Source: Lineus longissimus
Lineage: Eukaryota; Nemertea; Pilidiophora; Heteronemertea; Lineidae
NCBI RefSeq assembly: GCF_910592395.1
Contig: NC_088319.1
Location: forward strand, 1,550,001 to 1,614,000
Direction: 5' to 3'
DNA: 64,000 bases
Both the position numbers and the translations under genes were made by a program. The notes under the pieces are model-generated. The model worked only from the letters and a program-made list of their open reading frames with translations. It ran no database searches and was not told the origin of the DNA. Below are positions 20,801-37,344 of this stretch, piece after piece. How positions within the stretch are numbered: position 1 is the stretch's first letter; every line of letters starts with the position of its first letter.

Positions 20801-22492
20801 ATGTGACCCGCCACGGCAAAATGAGTCGCATGTCGCACAGAAGATGAGCCTAAAATGACACCTGGACATAATAGAAGAAATTGATATATTCAGATTTCAC
20901 AAAAGGCAGACAATAGTGAAATGAACAACCAGTCCGTCTCAACCTGTCAAGCTAGGAGGGACATGCGACTCATTTTGCCATGGCGGGTCACATATATGTA
21001 CCTTCCATAATGTGATGAATTTCCTGATTTCAGATCAAGAGCGAAATCGACAAGTTCAATAGCCAGGGTGCCGAGATGGAAGCTGAGAGGAAGGTGATCA
21101 TGAAGCAGCTCGAAGAGAAACAAGTTATCAGCTCCAAACAGGCTGATGAGTTTGAGGAGAGATTCAAGGAGGTCATGAAGATACTGGATCAACTCAGAGC
21201 GGGTGAGTCTAGGTTGAACCATAGTGGGACGATTTTGAGTTCTCCCCAGGATCGAACCGGGGCCCTACACTCCTTCGAGGACCGTGGTTGGCAGAAGTTC
21301 GAAAACATTTCCTGATTTTGCATCTGGTATCATAGAAGAAACCAAACTTAACCTGTTTCTTTCAGTAGTATAGTACAGTGGAACCTCCCTTAGCGGACAC
21401 CTCTCTATTAAGGACAACCTCTCTATTAAGGACACTAGTTTCGGTCCCGAATTGGTTGTTACCATTCAATTTGACCTCTCTAATCAGGACACCTCTCTAT
21501 TAAGGACAGCACTTTTCAGTCCCGAGGGTGTCCTTAATGGAGAGGTTCTACTTTCATACTACAATAAACAAACTTTGGGCATTCAGGTTAGCCATTTTCT
21601 AATTCGTCTCTTTCAGGCATCGAGTCATTATTCAAAAAGATCAACTGCGACCGGGCCGCCATTGACGACATGTTAGGTGCACAACAAGGGGTGACGGACA
21701 ACAACATGATCCAATACCTCGGCATCATCGAGCAGAGGACAAACGAACTCCTTGGTATTCAGACGTACATGACGGCCAAGGATTATGAGAAGTACGACCC
21801 GAAGGCGGCCACTGGATTACTTGGGGAAGGGCCGCTACCCCCAGCGCCACCACCGCACGTACTGGCACCTACTGTTGGGTAAGTTAAAAACTCTTAACGA
21901 GACTGTCACAATGTGACATTAATTTGTCATAAAAAATCCTTCAAATCGCGTCACATCGATATATATTTGATTCGATTTGTTGCATATTGCCTAGGGAGAC
22001 TGCAAGGCTCATAATCAAGGTGTCAAATATTTGACTGTAGGAAGTCACGTTTGTCTTTGTGTCCTTGAGCAAGACACCTTGCCTACATTGCTGCATCCTT
22101 AAACAGAGTGGATGGTTGAATGCCTTGTGTCCTTGGGAGTATGGTACAGGGGACTCCTGTTCCGTGGCCAAAGTAAAGAGCCACTAGGCCTATAAACCCA
22201 ATAGGAATTCAACTGTAGTGGCACTCAGCAAGTGCTCTCTGGAGCAAATACAGAAAGAGAGAATATTGTGCACCTTTGATAAAATATTTGTTTTGTTTCT
22301 TCCAGAGATGAGTATGAGTCGGAGGCGAGTGAAGCAAGCGATGATGAGCGACCATTTACGCGATCCGAGCTGACAAACAAGGTGATGAAAACAGTCAAGA
22401 AGCGTGAAATTGCCGCACGGAATCAAGGAGACAAATACGATTTATCGAACGCCAGAGAAAAAACACAGAAGAAAAAATCGGAAAAGAAGTAA
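17821..22492 (+). CDS. ODAD1: Outer dynein arm docking complex coiled-coil protein (ODAD1/CCDC63 family)
   Basis: Nine exons: 17821-17990, 18333-18463, 18837-19018, 19402-19583, 19734-19921, 20368-20579, 21034-21202, 21617-21878, 22306-22492. They join in one frame to 560 residues, with GT donors and pyrimidine-rich CAG acceptors throughout. Residues ~20-410 are almost continuous coiled coil; the section LRDEIDSLRNERKRFENIYK and the next exon (RDEAQAKMILLKEKADKDL ... IIEHDRKLKEFM) are the family signature. A Pro-rich segment (PLPPAPPPHVLAP) and an acidic then Lys-rich tail end it. The family, DC2/ODA1 in algae, anchors outer dynein arms to axonemal doublet microtubules. CCDC114 (ODAD1) and CCDC63 are vertebrate paralogues; I cannot say which this resembles more. 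Its presence implies motile cilia or flagella. Confidence 0.85.
18014..18193 (+). repeat. Degenerate tandem repeat, GACAGTTCAGCTTTAA motif
   Basis: In intron 1 of the ODAD1-like gene, about five units of 35-45 bases carry CAGACAGTTCAGCTTTAA with a spacer such as ATTGTGGATTGAAT. The same core reappears as inverted pairs in TARDBP intron 3 (50660-50795). Confidence 0.75.
18713..18783 (+). mobile_element. Fragment of pogo/Tigger-like MITE
   Basis: CCTCTGTATTAAGGACAGCA followed by CAGTTCCCAAGGGTGTC and GGGTTCTACT matches one end of the repeat family at 21376, 26038 and 35299, truncated. Intron 2 of the ODAD1-like gene. Confidence 0.6.
20800..20995. mobile_element. MITE with TGTGACCCGCCA terminal inverted repeats, copy 1
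   Basis: Starts TATGTGACCCGCCACGGCAA and ends with its inverse, TGGCGGGTCACATATA; the inverted repeats run about 33 bases with few mismatches. The interior (CTAAAATGACACC, AACAACCAGTCCGTCTCAAC) is shared with the copy at 28637. It sits in intron 6 of the ODAD1-like gene. No coding capacity. Confidence 0.85.
21376..21553 (-). mobile_element. pogo/Tigger-like MITE copy in ODAD1 intron 7
   Basis: Bounded by CAGTGGAACCTCCCTTAGCG and, at the other end, GGAGAGGTTCTACT; the interior repeats CTCTCTATTAAGGACA. Preceded by TA. It is the same family as 26038, 33478, 35299, 62045 and 63944, in the opposite orientation to the 35299 copy. Confidence 0.75.
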
Positions 22493-22974
22493 TCGTGTAT
22501 AAGAGACATTCCTAGACTGTTCCTGTCTGCTGTTGGTGGTTGCGTTCAGGATTTTAAAGGGGAAGTGTTGTGTTGGGACATCAGGGTGGTTTGGGTTGTT
22601 TCAGCCATCAAACCAGCTGTGACTTGATAGTCCCTTTAACACAAATGACAATTGTTCAGTTAGATACTGTGTTGTTTGTGGTGCCAAGTGCTACAGCAGA
22701 GATATTTTTTTAATAAGAACTATCCTGGCCATATCATATATGTCCGACCTTATTTTCATCTTCAGTGTGCTGTATGGCATTTCTAGATATTTCTAGAGTT
22801 CTGAGTCTTCCCCTAATTGGTCAATGTGGGATAGCTTTATATTTAGAGCCTAGTCTAGTCTGATGAAAATATCTTCCTATACTATGTCAACTAAACTCTT
22901 TCATCTTCGAAGAGCTGTTCTATATATTTTGTTTTCAGGCATTTGATTATGGTGGGGGCTGCCCAGTCCAAAAG

Positions 22975-23225
22975 GGGATGGATTTCCATACCTAACATTT
23001 GATATGGAAATCCATACACATAAAAATTGCCATTTTGAATTGTCATGGTCATGCGATTAATACTAAAGTATGGATAACCTTACCATTACAAACACCATGA
23101 GTATGGAAATCCATATTATAGTACTAAATATGGAAATCTATGCCCCATGTGCCACCTAGGGCACGAAGGGCCCTAAGTATGGAAATCTATACCAAGTATA
23201 GGAATCCATACCATGAATGGATGGT
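22975..23225. repeat. Interspersed palindromic TATGGAAATCCATA units
   Basis: At least six variants of TATGGAAATCCATA or its half (TGGATTTCCATA, TATGGAAATCTATA, TAGGAATCCATA) are spaced 20-60 bases apart in the 3' region of the ODAD1-like gene. Each full unit is self-complementary and could form a short hairpin in RNA. Confidence 0.6.
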
Positions 23226-23324
23226 ACAGACTGTTTTCGTATCTATTTTGTCCTTTATTCATGCGACGTGGCGTACATACATTCCCTTGTCTTCCCTTGC
23301 TATGGAGTTGCATTTAAGTAGTCT

Positions 23325-23330
23325 AATAAA
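23325..23330 (+). promoter_or_regulatory. Polyadenylation signal AATAAA, ODAD1-like gene
   Basis: AATAAA about 830 bases after the stop codon, before a T-rich stretch. A second AATAAA-like cluster near 23700 could serve a longer 3' UTR. Confidence 0.4.
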
Positions 23331-24041
23331 GCTTTTTATCCGTCCAAAGAAAATCACAATCATAGTCGAAAACAATGAAGTCTTCGTGGGGAATATTTTA
23401 TTCCTTTATAAGTAGGTTTCTTTTTTATCAAAATTGTAGTCTGAAGTATGAAATCTTATAATTTATTTTGTCGAAATCTATTCAGATGTTTTTTAATGTC
23501 GTCTACTATACAAACTATTAGTATTCATGTGAGATCAAACCTTGTTTAAGCAGGACAGTTATTTAGATTGTGTGTGTACATGGATGTCAATGTCATCAAT
23601 ATACAGGGATATCCAATACATATTTGTATGCAATCAATTATTCATGATAATCAAAATGAAATAGTATTGTTCTTTTTATACAAAAGCCAAAGATAAATTT
23701 AAATAAAAATCAATCAATGTGTTGTCAATTTCTTTGAGGCTTAGCAGTCATGTACCTTTTCAAGGTCAATGTATATGAAACCACACATAAATTCCAATGC
23801 ATTGCCAAGCCCAAATGTCCTGTGTTCAATTCTGTACAGAAAGGCCTAGTGTAAATGTACATAAAGTTTTAGATAAAAGCATTTGCTAGTCTTTATTCAT
23901 ATCACCCACTGGCTCGATCTTGATAATATGGTCACTGTGACTCTTTTTTTGCCTCCTGTCACAGACGAGTGGGGTGATGTGAAGTTGGTTCTGACATCAT
24001 AACGAACAAAGTTAGGAAAATAAAATTAGAGTAAAGTAACT

Positions 24042-24047
24042 TTTATT
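24042..24047 (-). promoter_or_regulatory. Polyadenylation signal AATAAA, NSUN5
   Basis: TTTATT on the plus strand reads AATAAA on the minus strand, about 360 bases past the NSUN5 stop. With the signal at 23325 it bounds a 0.7-kb gap between convergent transcripts. Confidence 0.45.
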
Positions 24048-24407
24048 GATGCATTTACACAGATTTGACCATACAACAAGAGCTTGTAATATAGATGCAA
24101 TAAGAACACGAGTCGCAACTTTTTCAGTCCCTGGAAAACTTCATTCCATTTAGTATGGATTACAGCCTTATTTTCTACTTGATTCCAGTAAGATTCAATC
24201 AGCAGTTAGATATTTCAACCACTTCTTCACTTGATTGATTCAATCAGCAGTTAATTTACTTTCAACAAGTTCAACGGATCCATCAAAATGAGACAAACTA
24301 AACAGTCTCTGGTGGAGATGACTTGCGTTTTTTCCCTCGCATATTTTCAGACCCAGCAACACATATTTCAGAAGAAGCAACTACCCACCCACATGATGTG
24401 TCTAACC

Positions 24408-29656
<5,249 letters not shown>

Positions 29657-29905
29657 GATGTTTTAGAAGGGATTATTACACCAATTTTTCTCACTCTCTT
29701 TGGGGTTTTCTTGAATGACGTCATTTAGCAGTTGTCAGAACGAGACCGGGATTCCCGAAGGAATAGTTCGGGAAATTTTACTTTTAGGACAGAGCTCTGA
29801 ATTTCTTTCGAAAATCAATGCAAATAAAAGGGCAGGGCAGCAGTTTGGAACACTTGTATGTTTAATGGCAGAAAGGAGTATCCAGAATTTTAGTTTGATG
29901 GCCTC

Positions 29906-29998
29906 ATCAATAACATCTGGTGTTCCCCAGCCTTCTTGATCGATATCAACGACCTCCCCAAAAGTGTGAAGTCACACGCACACTGTCTTGCGCTATTG
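29906..29998 (+). mobile_element. Fossil non-LTR reverse-transcriptase fragment
   Basis: The plus strand reads ITSGVPQP, then after a small deletion and frame change FLIDINDLPKSVKSHAHCLA. This matches the non-LTR RT motif that runs SGVPQGSVLGPLLF, then IYINDLP, with the catalytic FADD step lost. It sits upstream of the NSUN5 start on the opposite strand. Non-functional. Confidence 0.5.
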
Positions 29999-30647
29999 CT
30001 TAACTAAATAGCCACAGGGATCTAGGTGTTCACACTTCATCTGTAGCATAAAGAGGACCATAGGATTTGGAATCAAAAATACAATCCTTGGGTGGTCTTA
30101 TCATGCAGAATATAGTGTATTGACACGTTAAAGTTCCTTAATTTCACCTAGGTGGGGACCAAACGTTACCAAATATAATTATTTCCAGAACTGAATTTTG
30201 AACCGGGAGATGGGTGCGCAGATGGATGCGCACTCGTTCGTAAACTCAACATGGCGTCGGCTGTTGTTTGAAAAAATCTAAACTTTCCAATTTTCAATGG
30301 CCAATTTTTGCAAATCAGCTTAGGAAGATACACTATTCATTTGTTAATTTGCTAGTTTATTAGACGAGGTACTCATATGATACAAAATTATATCTGATCC
30401 CGTTGATATACAATGTAAAAACCTGTTGTTTGTGGTGTTACTTCTATTCTTTTCTGAATCTCAATCTGAGATCATGGAGATAGGCTACTCAGATCGAGAT
30501 AGGCCTACATTCAACACGTTCAATCCATGACAGGCCTATACAATTACAATACAATATACTTATTTAGATACTACGTTGCATTTGCAATGCATTTCCATGA
30601 GGTGGCGCCTCGCCATGCCTCAAGTCTGTGCTGTGTCCGCTTGCAAT

Positions 30648-31296
30648 GGGTAACCGGAAAAACGCCGACCGACCGACCGACCGACCGATCGACCGACCGA
30701 CTGACCTGCCAACCTACCGTCATATGCATCCCTTTCGCTTCTCTATAGCACATGTATCTGTGTAGTGCCCAGCGCAATGGACGTGATGGAGTCCGACGTG
30801 TCTGACAGCAGCATCTCCAGTCAATTATACCGGGAAAACGAGCCCACGCGGTAAGGAACTGATAACGATACTCTAAAGATATGCTTTGTCTACATTGTCG
30901 GTTGATATAAAAACATGATTTGGGCCTAATCTGTGCACTGTAGTTTTTCTACTCGAGTGTCTCGACCGATGCAATGCATGAACTGCAACGCGCAACATGC
31001 ATTTGTTGTCATTTGACCAGCGCACGTGCGCTTGTTTACAATTTCATTTCACATGACCTGGTATCGTGGATTGGATATATCACATTGACTTATGAGACCA
31101 GTGACTCAACTACGAAACTCCTTGGGTTGGTAGGTCGGAAGGTTGGTCGGTCAGCGTTTTTCCGGTTACCATTGCGCTGGGCACTACACAGATACATGTG
31201 CTATAGAGAAGCGAAAGGGATACTGCATATGACGGTAGGTTGGCAGGTCAGTCGGTCGGCCGGTCGGTCGGCGTTTTTCCGGTTACCCTTGCAATG
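30648..31296. repeat. Long inverted repeat around exon 1 of the coiled-coil/Cys-rich gene
   Basis: The left arm (about 30648-30780) contains GGTAACCGGAAAAACGCC, a run of CCGA repeats, CTGACCTGCCAACCTACC, TGCATCCCTTTCGCTTCTCT and GTGTAGTGCCCAGCGCAATG. The right arm (about 31168-31296) is its near-exact inverse, ending GCGTTTTTCCGGTTACCC. A partial third piece (GGTAGGTCGG, GCGTTTTTCCGGTTACC) lies at 31131-31170. The spacer of ~390 bases holds the first exon, and the left arm ends at its ATG. Confidence 0.85.
30777..30850 (+). CDS. Probable 5' exon with upstream ORF of 25 codons
   Basis: ATG at 30777 opens MDVMESDVSDSSISSQLYRE and runs to a CGCG|GTAAGG donor at 30850. Spliced to the next good acceptor (ACTTCAG at 31627), the frame closes at once (CGA TAG), before the main ATG at 31647. 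It is therefore either an upstream ORF in the 5' leader or a coding exon of another isoform whose partner I did not find. The strong donor and acidic/Ser-rich composition favour a real exon. Confidence 0.45.
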
Positions 31297-31646
31297 CCAT
31301 TATTGGCATTGGGTGGGCTAAGTCGTATGTTCTTGTGCCAGGCGCAATAAAGGAAATGAAGAGGCCAACTGAGCAGTAGGCCTAGACAGTAACATAAAAA
31401 GTTTAGTGAAGTTCTTCAAAGGTGTTACTGTGTTACGTCTTGTGACGTGTGTCAATGAATATTTGATTGATGATATTGATAACACCTGCAAGATCTGGAT
31501 CACTGGATGCTGTTTTTGGCCAAGCTTGGTCTTCTGTTTTGTCTTTGTGGGCCTCTCCCACCATCTGATGTCTCCTGACCCTAAAGTGTCCTCTCCGCTC
31601 TTCCAATTGATCTTTCTTTCACTTCAGATAGGCTGAGTGTGCCATC

Positions 31647-34600
31647 ATGTCAAACACTGTGAATGTGATCCACATCAAGGCCTCGCCAGAGGAGGCTGCC
31701 GAAAACCTGCTTGACACGCTGAAGGGAGAGCTTCAGCGGAAGGGAGACATCCTGTGCACGGCATGGACAGAGCTTCATACACTCCTCAGCCAGCCTGGTG
31801 TCGTCACGGTCGAAGATCCAGCAGTTCTTTCAACACTGCAGGACAGAGGGACTCTGTTGTCGACGACTTGGAACGAGTTGTATAATCTGATCGCAGCGTA
31901 TCAGACAGAACTCTCGTCTCGGGAAAGTCAAGTTGTGACCGCGTGGGCACAAATACAAAATAAAGAGCAGCTCGCTGGGGAACTGAGAAAAAAAGTGGCG
32001 ACGTTAGAGGAGGAGTTGAGAAAGAAGAATGAGTCGATGTCGACGACACAGGCAACAATCACGCAGTTGTTGTCTCAGCAAAAGAAATATGACGGTGTGT
32101 CAGACGACAAGCAAGCACGAATTGATAAATTTCAGGCGGATATGGAAGACCGAGAGACAGTGTTGTCGAATTTGACTCTGGAGAATCTGGCTTTGACCGC
32201 TAAGGTCGAGGAGCTGGAAAGTCATGTGCAAAATTTAGACCCGAATCGGTCAGAGCGTGAGGAAACGTTGGAAAAATACAGGAGCGAGATGTTGCGGTTG
32301 ACGGAGGAGAATGGTTCATTGACTGAAAAATTGAAGGTGGCTAAGAATGGTTCTGAGGTATGTACGAGGCCTGCGCACTATATTAGTAGTAGAGTACATG
32401 TAGAAGTAATCGACAAGACAAAATGTAGCATGCAAGTATGCAACATCTGGCGAATTATTTATTTCCTGGCTGTAGTGTAGTCTATGTTACAATTAAGTCA
32501 TATCTAAAGAAGAGTTTTGATCATTTGTCCCTGTTCCAGCCTGTTGTCAAGGGAGCTGTGTCTCAAGCTGCAAATGGTGTGAAAGAGGTCAAGTTAATCG
32601 CAACCCCTGTTCAGTCAGTTGTTAAGCAAGCAGAGAAAAAGAGAACAGTTCAAGTTGTGAGAACATTTCCTCAAAAGGTAAGTGGCTCTGGTGAAAGAAG
32701 TTAAATTAGTCTTCAGCCATTTTGGGCAGTTTTCAGCCTGTTTTTTGTCAGCCACTAGATGGCCTCACATGGGAGTCATCCGGCAGAAGGCTGCTAACCG
32801 ACTTGAGGGGAGGACCCAGATGGAAGTCCCATGTGCCACCTGAGGATTTAAGGGTCCTAGGGGAGAGAAAGGGAGGATGGTTTCATTTAAAGCAGGTGCT
32901 GTATCCTGCACATTTTAGGCTGTGCCCTTCCCTGCCTTTTCGGATTTCTAGCTGAAGCTCTTAAAACTACGTTGGCCAATTCACTCTGCATTTGTGCCAC
33001 CTCATCACAATGTAGTGGTGATGCAAACTTAATTTCAATATGAAACTCCGTTACTAGTGTGACAGTGACAAGAGAGTCCGGCCTCAAATCTCCTTGTCGA
33101 GGTCAAGTAGACGGACCCTTTAAGGTCGGCGTGTGTATGTGATCATTCAGTTGTAATACTTGTATTGCTCCAATTTTTCCTCAGCTTGTTGAAAGCAAAG
33201 GTGGTCAGGGTGATGCCACCGTTACCAACGTTACGACAGACCAATCAGATTCCGGTAAAGAATCTACAGATACGCCGCTCCGAAAAACAAGAGTAAGTCT
33301 ATGTTTACGAATTGGTGGTTATCTATCGAAGGTTCACGCATGTGAGATTAGAAATTTCCAATCAGTGTCCTGATGAATGAGAGGTTTGAAGGGAGGATAG
33401 TTGATGCTTGAGGAATGAGATCAGGCAGACACAAAACCATCGACTGCAGATCAGATTGAGGCCCATCTTGCCATCTTACCAAAACTAGTGTCCTTAATAC
33501 AGAGGTTGTCCCCAATAGAGAGGTGTCCGCTAAGGGAGGTTCAACGGTATGTGGCCTTATTCTGATTCTGCTTTTCCATGTAATTTCTAGAGTGCTGGTA
33601 ATGCGAGTCCAGCTTGTGCGTCTACCAAGGAAGCTGCCACTCCCAGCGCCACTGATGTGGCGGTGGAATCCATCACTCCAAGGTCAAGTGGCCGGCGGAG
33701 AAAGGCTGAGGTAAGACCTGGCACTTCCTTACAGTAGGGTCATCTAGTCAAAAGTTGCAGAACTTTGGCGTTTTCTGAGATATGTCAAGTGTTTTCATAT
33801 CATTCTAGTCAAAAGAACTAAGTTGTACTCAGGAATGTGATCAGATTTACCAAAAGATAGTGGTGTTGCGTAACACTAGATTTACTTTGGGTAGGCCTAA
33901 CCAGTGCTCTCACGGTGTCCGCCGGTCAACTATGACACCGACTGCCCAGGGCTGTGTAACATTACTATTTGTGATCACACTATGACGATTTTGTGACAAG
34001 ACAAAGAGGTCAGCCAAGTAGCTTGGGCCAGATCTATCGGAAAAACACTTCATTGGAATGTAGCATTGCTTCAATGTAAATTTCCATCTGGTTCGTTTTG
34101 GTTTTATTAGCGTTCGTTAACCCAAATTTTGAACTCTTTCAGGAAACACAGAAGTCCAGTGAAAACACACCAGCATCCGCATCAAAAGCTGAAGCAAGCC
34201 CGATGAGGAGTAAGCGTGGTCGGATTATAAAAGCAAAGGTATGCATCACATGAAAAAACTTTCCCTGACAAATTACCTTGAGGAGAATGCTGATTTTGAG
34301 AAATTGTTGAGTTCATCGACAAAGTTGTGATTTCGCACATGCTGAATGCATTGGTATAATGTCGGCCACTCTGGAATGTTCTTGCTTGTTTTCCTCATCC
34401 GTTTTGCTCTGAAATGTAATTGCTTGAAGGCCTTTAGTACTTTTATACTGTATGCTTAGGGATGTAGTGCCGTAGTTGACATAGAAATGTCCAGTATTGA
34501 GTGAGTCCTGTACAACTGTACTGTCTCAAAGTGTTTTACGTTCGTTCATGTCATTCCCCACCCTAATCCAGAAACCTATCTATAGCAACCTAGGCACAGC

Positions 34601-37344
34601 CAGACTGCCAACACCCAATGCCCCACCTGGTCATTTTCTGCCCCTGATTGGCACTGTACAGGCCACGAACCAATGACCTTCCGATCATACATCGGATGCT
34701 CGACACTGGGCCATGGTGCTGCCCTACTGGTGTAAAGATGGCCTGCTCCTGAATACATCAATCCTATCGTTGAGATTATTTCAACAGAATCTAAACTTTA
34801 ATGAGCCCTTATAGGACTGAGGGATGGTCTTCTGCTGTGGAAAAATATCCAGCAACATCAGCAAAATGATTGTGTTGCTCATTTGAAAACTAAGTCTTCA
34901 CCTATTTTTCAACTCTGCACCTGGATGACACGAAACTACTTAGCGCTTTAGAATATTAAAGGTAAGAAAAAGCCTGGTTTACGTCGATTTCTTCCTCTTT
35001 ATAAAATTTCTGGAATTTCTGGAATTCTCAAGTTTTAACCCTTTTGTGACTGAGAGTATTACGAAAAAGAAAACCAATGCACTTTTCCTTGATATAATAA
35101 TACTTCGAATAAAAATGGTGCGATTTGAAATGAATGTCCGCGTTGTGATGTTCCGTTAATCATACTGAAAATCTCATCTGGTTTTCAGGGCTTCAGATAC
35201 CCTCAGTCCTAAAAGGGTTCAGTTTCTGTTAGTGAAGTGTTTTATGGGGATATCTTGGGGATATTACTAAGCACTGTGACAGAAGTACAGGTTAAGTACA
35301 GTAGAACCTCTCTATTGAGGACACCCTGGGGACTGACAAGTGCTGTCCTTAATAGAAAGGTGTCCTGATTAGAGAGGTCAAATTGAATGGAAACAACCAA
35401 TTCGGGACCAAAACTAGTGTCCTTAATATAGAGGTTGTCCTTAATTGAGAGTTGTCCGCTAAGGGAGGTTCTACTGTACTCTCAATAAGACCATTTAACT
35501 CTGATTTCATTTGCTGGTGCCATGCCAAAATCAGTCTTTTTTTGGCATGACCATGAGACTGACTTGATTTGTGATGTCATTTAAAGATGTTTAGAAGCAT
35601 ATTTGATCATTACATGTATAACCTGGAGCCAGAAAATGTTTCAGGATGGTCAACATTTTAAAACCCCCACAAATATTTGGTGTGATTGTCTGAGAGGCCT
35701 GTGTGGAAAGGTGACCACAATCAGTAAGTTCATCAAAATACGACCTCGATCATTCCAACCTTTCAACACATCCCATTGGTTTTTTTCAGCTGAAGAATTG
35801 TGCGATGGGCGCACACTGCCCGTTTTGTAAGAACCATGTGAATGTGACAGAACTCAAGAAGGTCGTTGATGGCCAGGAGGATGTTGTCATCGATCTCAGC
35901 ATCGATGAGGGGAAACAGTTAGAGATCAACAGCCAGAGGAAAGAAGCGGACAAGAAAAACCAAAAGATTCTCTCTGCAGGTAGGTAACATTCGGGTTGAA
36001 GAAAGTAAAAAGCCATCAATTTGGCTTGTATTGTACATGCCGGTCACCGATCCAAAGGTTGACCGCGCTCAACCTTGCTTAACTTCCACTCCTGGGCCAA
36101 CGCGCCAACCACTGGGCCATAAAGGAATTCCCTCATGGCTGGCGGGTTAGATTATGCCATATACCTGGGGGAACTAAACATGGCTCTTAGATCTTGTTAA
36201 TGCAGTCGTTCTTTGAAAGGCGGAAAAAGTAAGTGCATGGAGAGATTTCTAATGTTTTGATTTTCTTATGGCGAGCCTGTAGTATCAGTAATTGGATATG
36301 TGAGGTCTTCTACTGGTGCATGTTTGTAAAGAGGTTTTGATTTTGATTCAGAGCAAGCGTGGATCATTATTGAGTGCAAAGAAAGTTTTAAAGTTAAAGT
36401 TTAGGGTTTATAGTCTGATGTCAACTACGATATAGGTTGTCATCCGACTTTACACTTTAACCCCAGTCTGTCCTGAAGCCTTTCAGTAGACCTCAGATGA
36501 GCTGCTCAACCAGCGCTACAATCTGAGCATTTCTGACCGGTACCCATTTATACACCTGGGTGCAGAGAGGCAAGTAAGACAGAGAGACCAGCCTACAGTC
36601 TCACGCCGACAGTGGGGATCGAACCCGGGACCTCTTGACCGCTGGTCGAGAGTCCAAGCCACTACACCAGAGCGGCTCCTTGATAAAGAACATGGCAATT
36701 CATGCGTGGCCCCTAAAAATCACATGAACATTTTTCTTCGTCTCTTCAGAGCGTGCGCGTACCATCGTTGGGTGCGTCGAATGTGGCAAGCTGCGTGTGG
36801 TCTACAGCTGGTACAAACCATCGGAGGAGGAAAAAAATATGCTCGAGGTCTATCTGGGGGAGATCTCATACATGTGTGGATTCCCGCTGTTCACGGAGGA
36901 CTGTGAGCTCTACAAGAAGTTTGTTGTGAGGGAGCAAATGTCGTGCTGTTCACCCATGGAGACATCGTATTACAGTAAGTAGTCGGAAAGCAACCAACTT
37001 CAGTTTGGTCAGTCACTTACTTAGTCCTCTGGTGCTGAGACGTGAGGCCTTCTCCACCTCTCCAACTCCATCTTCCTTTGTCTCTGATGACTCTTATTGT
37101 GAATCCCAGAGAGAGAAAGACTACAAGTAGCTTGACAACGTAGTTGTTATGATGACATTTTTCTTTTTATTCCTTAGGAGCTGGGCGTTTCTCTCCGGTC
37201 TGCTTCCATTGCGGCACGTCAGAAGATCTCGCGGATAATAAACAAATTCAAGCATTGCGCTTGACATATGCTGTGGTGAGGCCAATATGTCAACCGTGTT
37301 TGGATTTGGGACTCGAGCCATGCACGAGGGCGCAACTGGCCTGA
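31647..37344 (+). CDS. Unrecognised coiled-coil protein with basic patches and Cys-rich C terminus (584 residues)
   Basis: Exons 31647-32357, 32540-32677, 33185-33292, 33591-33710, 34143-34238, 35790-35979, 36750-36974 and 37178-37344 join in one frame. The first ATG is preceded by an in-frame stop. Residues ~70-235 form a heptad-rich coiled coil (LRKKVATLEEELRKKNES, LTEENGSLTEKLKVAKN). Residues 238-391 are low complexity and basic with TPRSSGRRRKAE and RSKRGRIIKAK, which resemble AT-hooks. From 395 cysteines appear in pairs: CPFC (401/404), CVEC (463/466), single Cys at 497 and 506, CC (520/521), CFHC (538/541), CQPC (567/570) and Cys 578, suggesting several zinc sites; GCVECGKLRVVYSWYKPS and LRLTYAVVRPICQPC stand out. 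I cannot name the family. A nuclear, chromatin-associated role is an inference from the basic motifs. Confidence 0.75.
33478..33552 (+). mobile_element. Truncated pogo/Tigger-like MITE
   Basis: Only the right half survives: CCAAAACTAGTGTCCTTAAT to GCTAAGGGAGGTTCAACGG, followed by TA. Ends about 40 bases before the exon at 33591. Confidence 0.75.
35299..35476 (+). mobile_element. pogo/Tigger-like MITE, most intact copy
   Basis: 178 bases from CAGTAGAACCTCTCTATTGA to CTAAGGGAGGTTCTACTG, flanked on both sides by TA (35297-35298 and 35477-35478). The terminal inverted repeat is CAGTAGAACCTC. A CAG terminus with a TA target duplication is the Tc1/mariner-superfamily pattern, and CAGTxGAACCTC resembles pogo/Tigger ends; the family name is inference. 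Non-autonomous. Confidence 0.85.
36030..36172 (-). mobile_element. 5S rRNA-derived SINE, copy 3
   Basis: On the minus strand: CCAGGTATATGGCATAATC, GGCCCAGTGGTTGGCGCGTT, GGAAGTTAAGCAAGGTTGAG, then TTTGGATCGGTGACCGGC. Same order as the copies at 14579 and 14846. Located in the intron after the exon ending at 35979. Confidence 0.7.
36440..36682 (-). mobile_element. tRNA-derived SINE, minus strand
   Basis: The minus strand begins GAGCCGCTCTGGTGTAGTGG (A-box region) followed by CCCGGGTTCGATCCC (B box) about 35 bases later, then a tRNA-unrelated body with GTGTATAAATGGGTACCGG. It lacks an anticodon arm that folds properly and continues past the tRNA length, so it is a SINE, not a tRNA gene. It lies just before the acceptor at 36749. 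Confidence 0.75.

Noticed and set aside
21236-21270. tRNA gene near GGATCGAACCGGGGCCC
   Set aside because: Only a B-box-like stretch on the minus strand; no A box or acceptor stem at the right distance.
30618-30655. THAP-domain-like start MPQVCAVSACNG followed by a GT
   Set aside because: Only twelve residues, next to the inverted repeat, with no continuing THAP exon found.
36576-36682. tRNA gene on the minus strand
   Set aside because: A and B boxes are present, but there is no cloverleaf and the repeat continues 150 bases beyond; a tRNA-derived SINE.
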